6,982 nt of DNA, from NCBI GenBank assembly GCA_045649405.1, contig JAZRPW010000064.1, forward strand, positions 1 through 6,982, read 5' to 3'. The stretch's first letter is position 1; each line of letters opens with the position of its first letter. Source of the DNA: RUG11462 sp045649405 (lineage in GTDB: Bacteria; Bacillota; Clostridia; Oscillospirales; Acutalibacteraceae). The notes under the pieces were generated by a model that saw only the letters and a list, made by a program, of their open reading frames with translations, was not told where the DNA came from and did no database searches. The translations under genes were made by a program, and so were the position numbers. Below are positions 5,601 to 6,982 of the stretch, in pieces.

Positions 5601-6982
5601 ATGAAAATTAAAAGTCTTTTTTGTGTTTGTTTGGCACTTGTTTTTTGTTTTAATTGTTTTTCGTTTTTGACAACAAGTGCTAATGAAAACACCACTTTGC
5701 GAGTTTTACCTTTGCAAAAAATTAAATATGTAAAATCGACCGGCATTGTTTCTGGAATTAGCCCAAAAACTGATGTTGCTGATGTGCTTGCAAGTTTTGA
5801 AAAACCTGAAGATATAAGCGTTTTTGACAACAACGGCAACAAAACTGCAACCGGGTTTGTTGGCACTTCTTGGCAGTTTAAATTAAATGATGAAACTGCA
5901 ACGGCGCTCATTTTTGGCGATGTTGATGGCAACGGCGAAATTGCGCTTTTGGACCTTTTGTATTTGCACAAATATTTAGTTAAAGATGGCGAATTTAACC
6001 CTTTGCAACAAAAAGCAATGGACACCAACCAAAACGGACAGGTTGAAATTCACGATATTCTTACTTTGCGAAAAGATTTGGTTGATATTTTAAAAATTAA
6101 AAACGAATCTTTTTATTATGTTTCAAAAAACGGAAGTGACAGTAACAACGGCAGTAAAAACGCTCCGTTTTTGACAATTAGTAAAGCTGCAGATGTTATG
6201 AGCGCCGGTGACACTTGTATTATTGACAGTGGCATTTACAGAGAAACGGTTGTTCCTGCAAACTCTGGCGAAACAGGTGCGCCAATTTCATTTGTTGCAA
6301 AACAAAATGCAGATGTAACTGTTAGTGGCACAGAGAAAATTAACGCTACTTGGACAGAGTATAAAGAAGGCATTTACAAAGCAAACGCTTATATTTGGCG
6401 AAGAACCGAAAACCAGATTTTTGTTAATGGCAAAATGGCACAAATTGCTCGTTACCCTAATAAAAACAGCGATAATTTTATTGCAGTTGGTGACACTCTT
6501 TCAGCAAACAGTGCATCAGATAGTTACGCTTATAATGAAAACTTGAGTTTTGAAGATGGATTTTTTGATAATGCTAAAATCTCAATTGAGGGCACATCAC
6601 ACTACATTCATTATTCATCAACTGTTAATTCTTATAAAAACAAAACCGCTTATTTTAACAAAGTAGATAGCGGCTGGGATTCGCCAACAACTAATAGCCA
6701 ATTTTTCTTTTATGATAAGTTAAATTTGCTTGATGAAGAAGATGAATGGTTTTATGATGGCGACGGCACACTTTATTATAAACCGCAAGAAAACGTTGAC
6801 CCTAACACATTGCATTTTGAATATTCTGTTCGTCCTGATGCATTTGATTTAAGAGATAAGCCATTTGTTAATGTAAATGGTCTTGAAATTTTCGGCGCAA
6901 CAGTCAAAACAAATGAAAAAAGCGTTAATTTAACACTTGAAAATAACAAAATTCTTTATTATTACCATACTGTGCAATCAAG
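5601..6982 (+). CDS. Secreted N-terminal dockerin, parallel beta-helix-type protein (partial, 3' end beyond the window)
   Basis: The reading frame is open from the ATG to the window edge (460 codons plus 2 bases). Residues 1-27 form a Sec signal peptide with a hydrophobic core and probable cleavage after TTSA; it holds four cysteines but no convincing lipobox. Residues about 34-105 form a small module (STGIVSGISPKTDVADVLASF) that often precedes dockerins in Clostridia. Residues 107-118 (DVDGNGEIALLD) and 141-152 (DTNQNGQVEIHD) are the paired calcium loops of a type I dockerin; loop 1 has Ala at position 9, where Asn or Asp is usual. From FYYVSKNGSDSNNGSKNAPF (171-190) onward the protein matches the start of right-handed parallel beta-helix proteins (DUF1565-like, pectate-lyase-like), with GIYRETVVPANSGETGAPISF (211-231) and an IARYPN segment (282-287). 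Likely an extracellular polysaccharide-active or surface protein displayed through cohesin; no catalytic residue can be assigned. The dockerin call is firm, the enzymatic role is inferred. Confidence 0.88.
   Translation, partial: MKIKSLFCVCLALVFCFNCFSFLTTSANENTTLRVLPLQKIKYVKSTGIVSGISPKTDVADVLASFEKPEDISVFDNNGNKTATGFVGTSWQFKLNDETATALIFGDVDGNGEIALLDLLYLHKYLVKDGEFNPLQQKAMDTNQNGQVEIHDILTLRKDLVDILKIKNESFYYVSKNGSDSNNGSKNAPFLTISKAADVMSAGDTCIIDSGIYRETVVPANSGETGAPISFVAKQNADVTVSGTEKINATWTEYKEGIYKANAYIWRRTENQIFVNGKMAQIARYPNKNSDNFIAVGDTLSANSASDSYAYNENLSFEDGFFDNAKISIEGTSHYIHYSSTVNSYKNKTAYFNKVDSGWDSPTTNSQFFFYDKLNLLDEEDEWFYDGDGTLYYKPQENVDPNTLHFEYSVRPDAFDLRDKPFVNVNGLEIFGATVKTNEKSVNLTLENNKILYYYHTVQS

Noticed and set aside
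5608..5664. Lipoprotein signal peptide, suggested by cysteines at residues 8, 10, 16 and 19
   Set aside because: None of these cysteines follows a proper lipobox (the preceding residues are Phe, Val or Asn). The TTSA site after the hydrophobic core fits ordinary signal peptidase I cleavage better.
5507..6028. A 173-codon open frame on the minus strand
   Set aside because: It lies antisense to the signal peptide and dockerin region, whose frame shows clear domain motifs, promoter and ribosome binding site. Its translation shows no recognisable domain and it overlaps the divergent promoters.
6325..6546. A 73-codon open frame on the plus strand
   Set aside because: It is a different frame inside the dockerin/beta-helix gene, which stays open throughout.

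Overview
The window looks like a chromosomal piece from an AT-rich, low-GC Gram-positive bacterium, most likely an uncultured gut or rumen type of Clostridia (Oscillospirales/Ruminococcaceae-like). Grounds: sigma-A-type promoters close to consensus (TTGACA-17-TATAAT appears twice), strong AGGAG-type ribosome binding sites, an ArsR regulator and a long CofE-like ligase of the kinds common in Clostridia, and a secreted dockerin protein. My hand counts of GC over 300-base samples are about 46% in arsR, 42% in guaA and 37% in the dockerin gene. The placement is inference; no marker gene settles it.

Layout, left to right. (1) 1-303, minus: the first 101 residues of an ArsR/SmtB metalloregulator that runs off the left edge, with a consensus promoter and a likely operator (317-367). 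(2) 368-584: non-coding, with a guaA terminator hairpin and two more inverted repeats. (3) 585-2805, minus: a two-gene operon, a CofE-like glutamate ligase followed 22 nt later by a GMP synthase ATP-pyrophosphatase subunit that lacks the usual N-terminal glutaminase domain. A promoter and a perfect inverted repeat lie upstream. (4) 2887-3200: non-coding, with a very AT-rich part followed by a mosaic of GC-rich hairpin modules that looks like interspersed repeat material. (5) 3201-5437, minus: a greA-lysS-pspC operon (transcript cleavage factor, lysyl-tRNA synthetase, small PspC membrane protein) ending in a strong terminator. (6) 5438-5600: a divergent promoter region with three evenly spaced heptamers in alternating orientation. 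(7) 5601-6982, plus: a secreted protein with an N-terminal dockerin module and a parallel beta-helix-type region, cut by the right edge.

Most genes are housekeeping: GTP supply, tRNA charging and transcription elongation. The accessory interest lies in the glutaminase-less GMP synthase beside an orphan CofE-like ligase, in the dockerin/beta-helix exoprotein (probably involved in polysaccharide degradation or surface assembly), and in the intergenic structure. I found no CRISPR array, transposase, tRNA or rRNA, and no convincing new multi-gene system.
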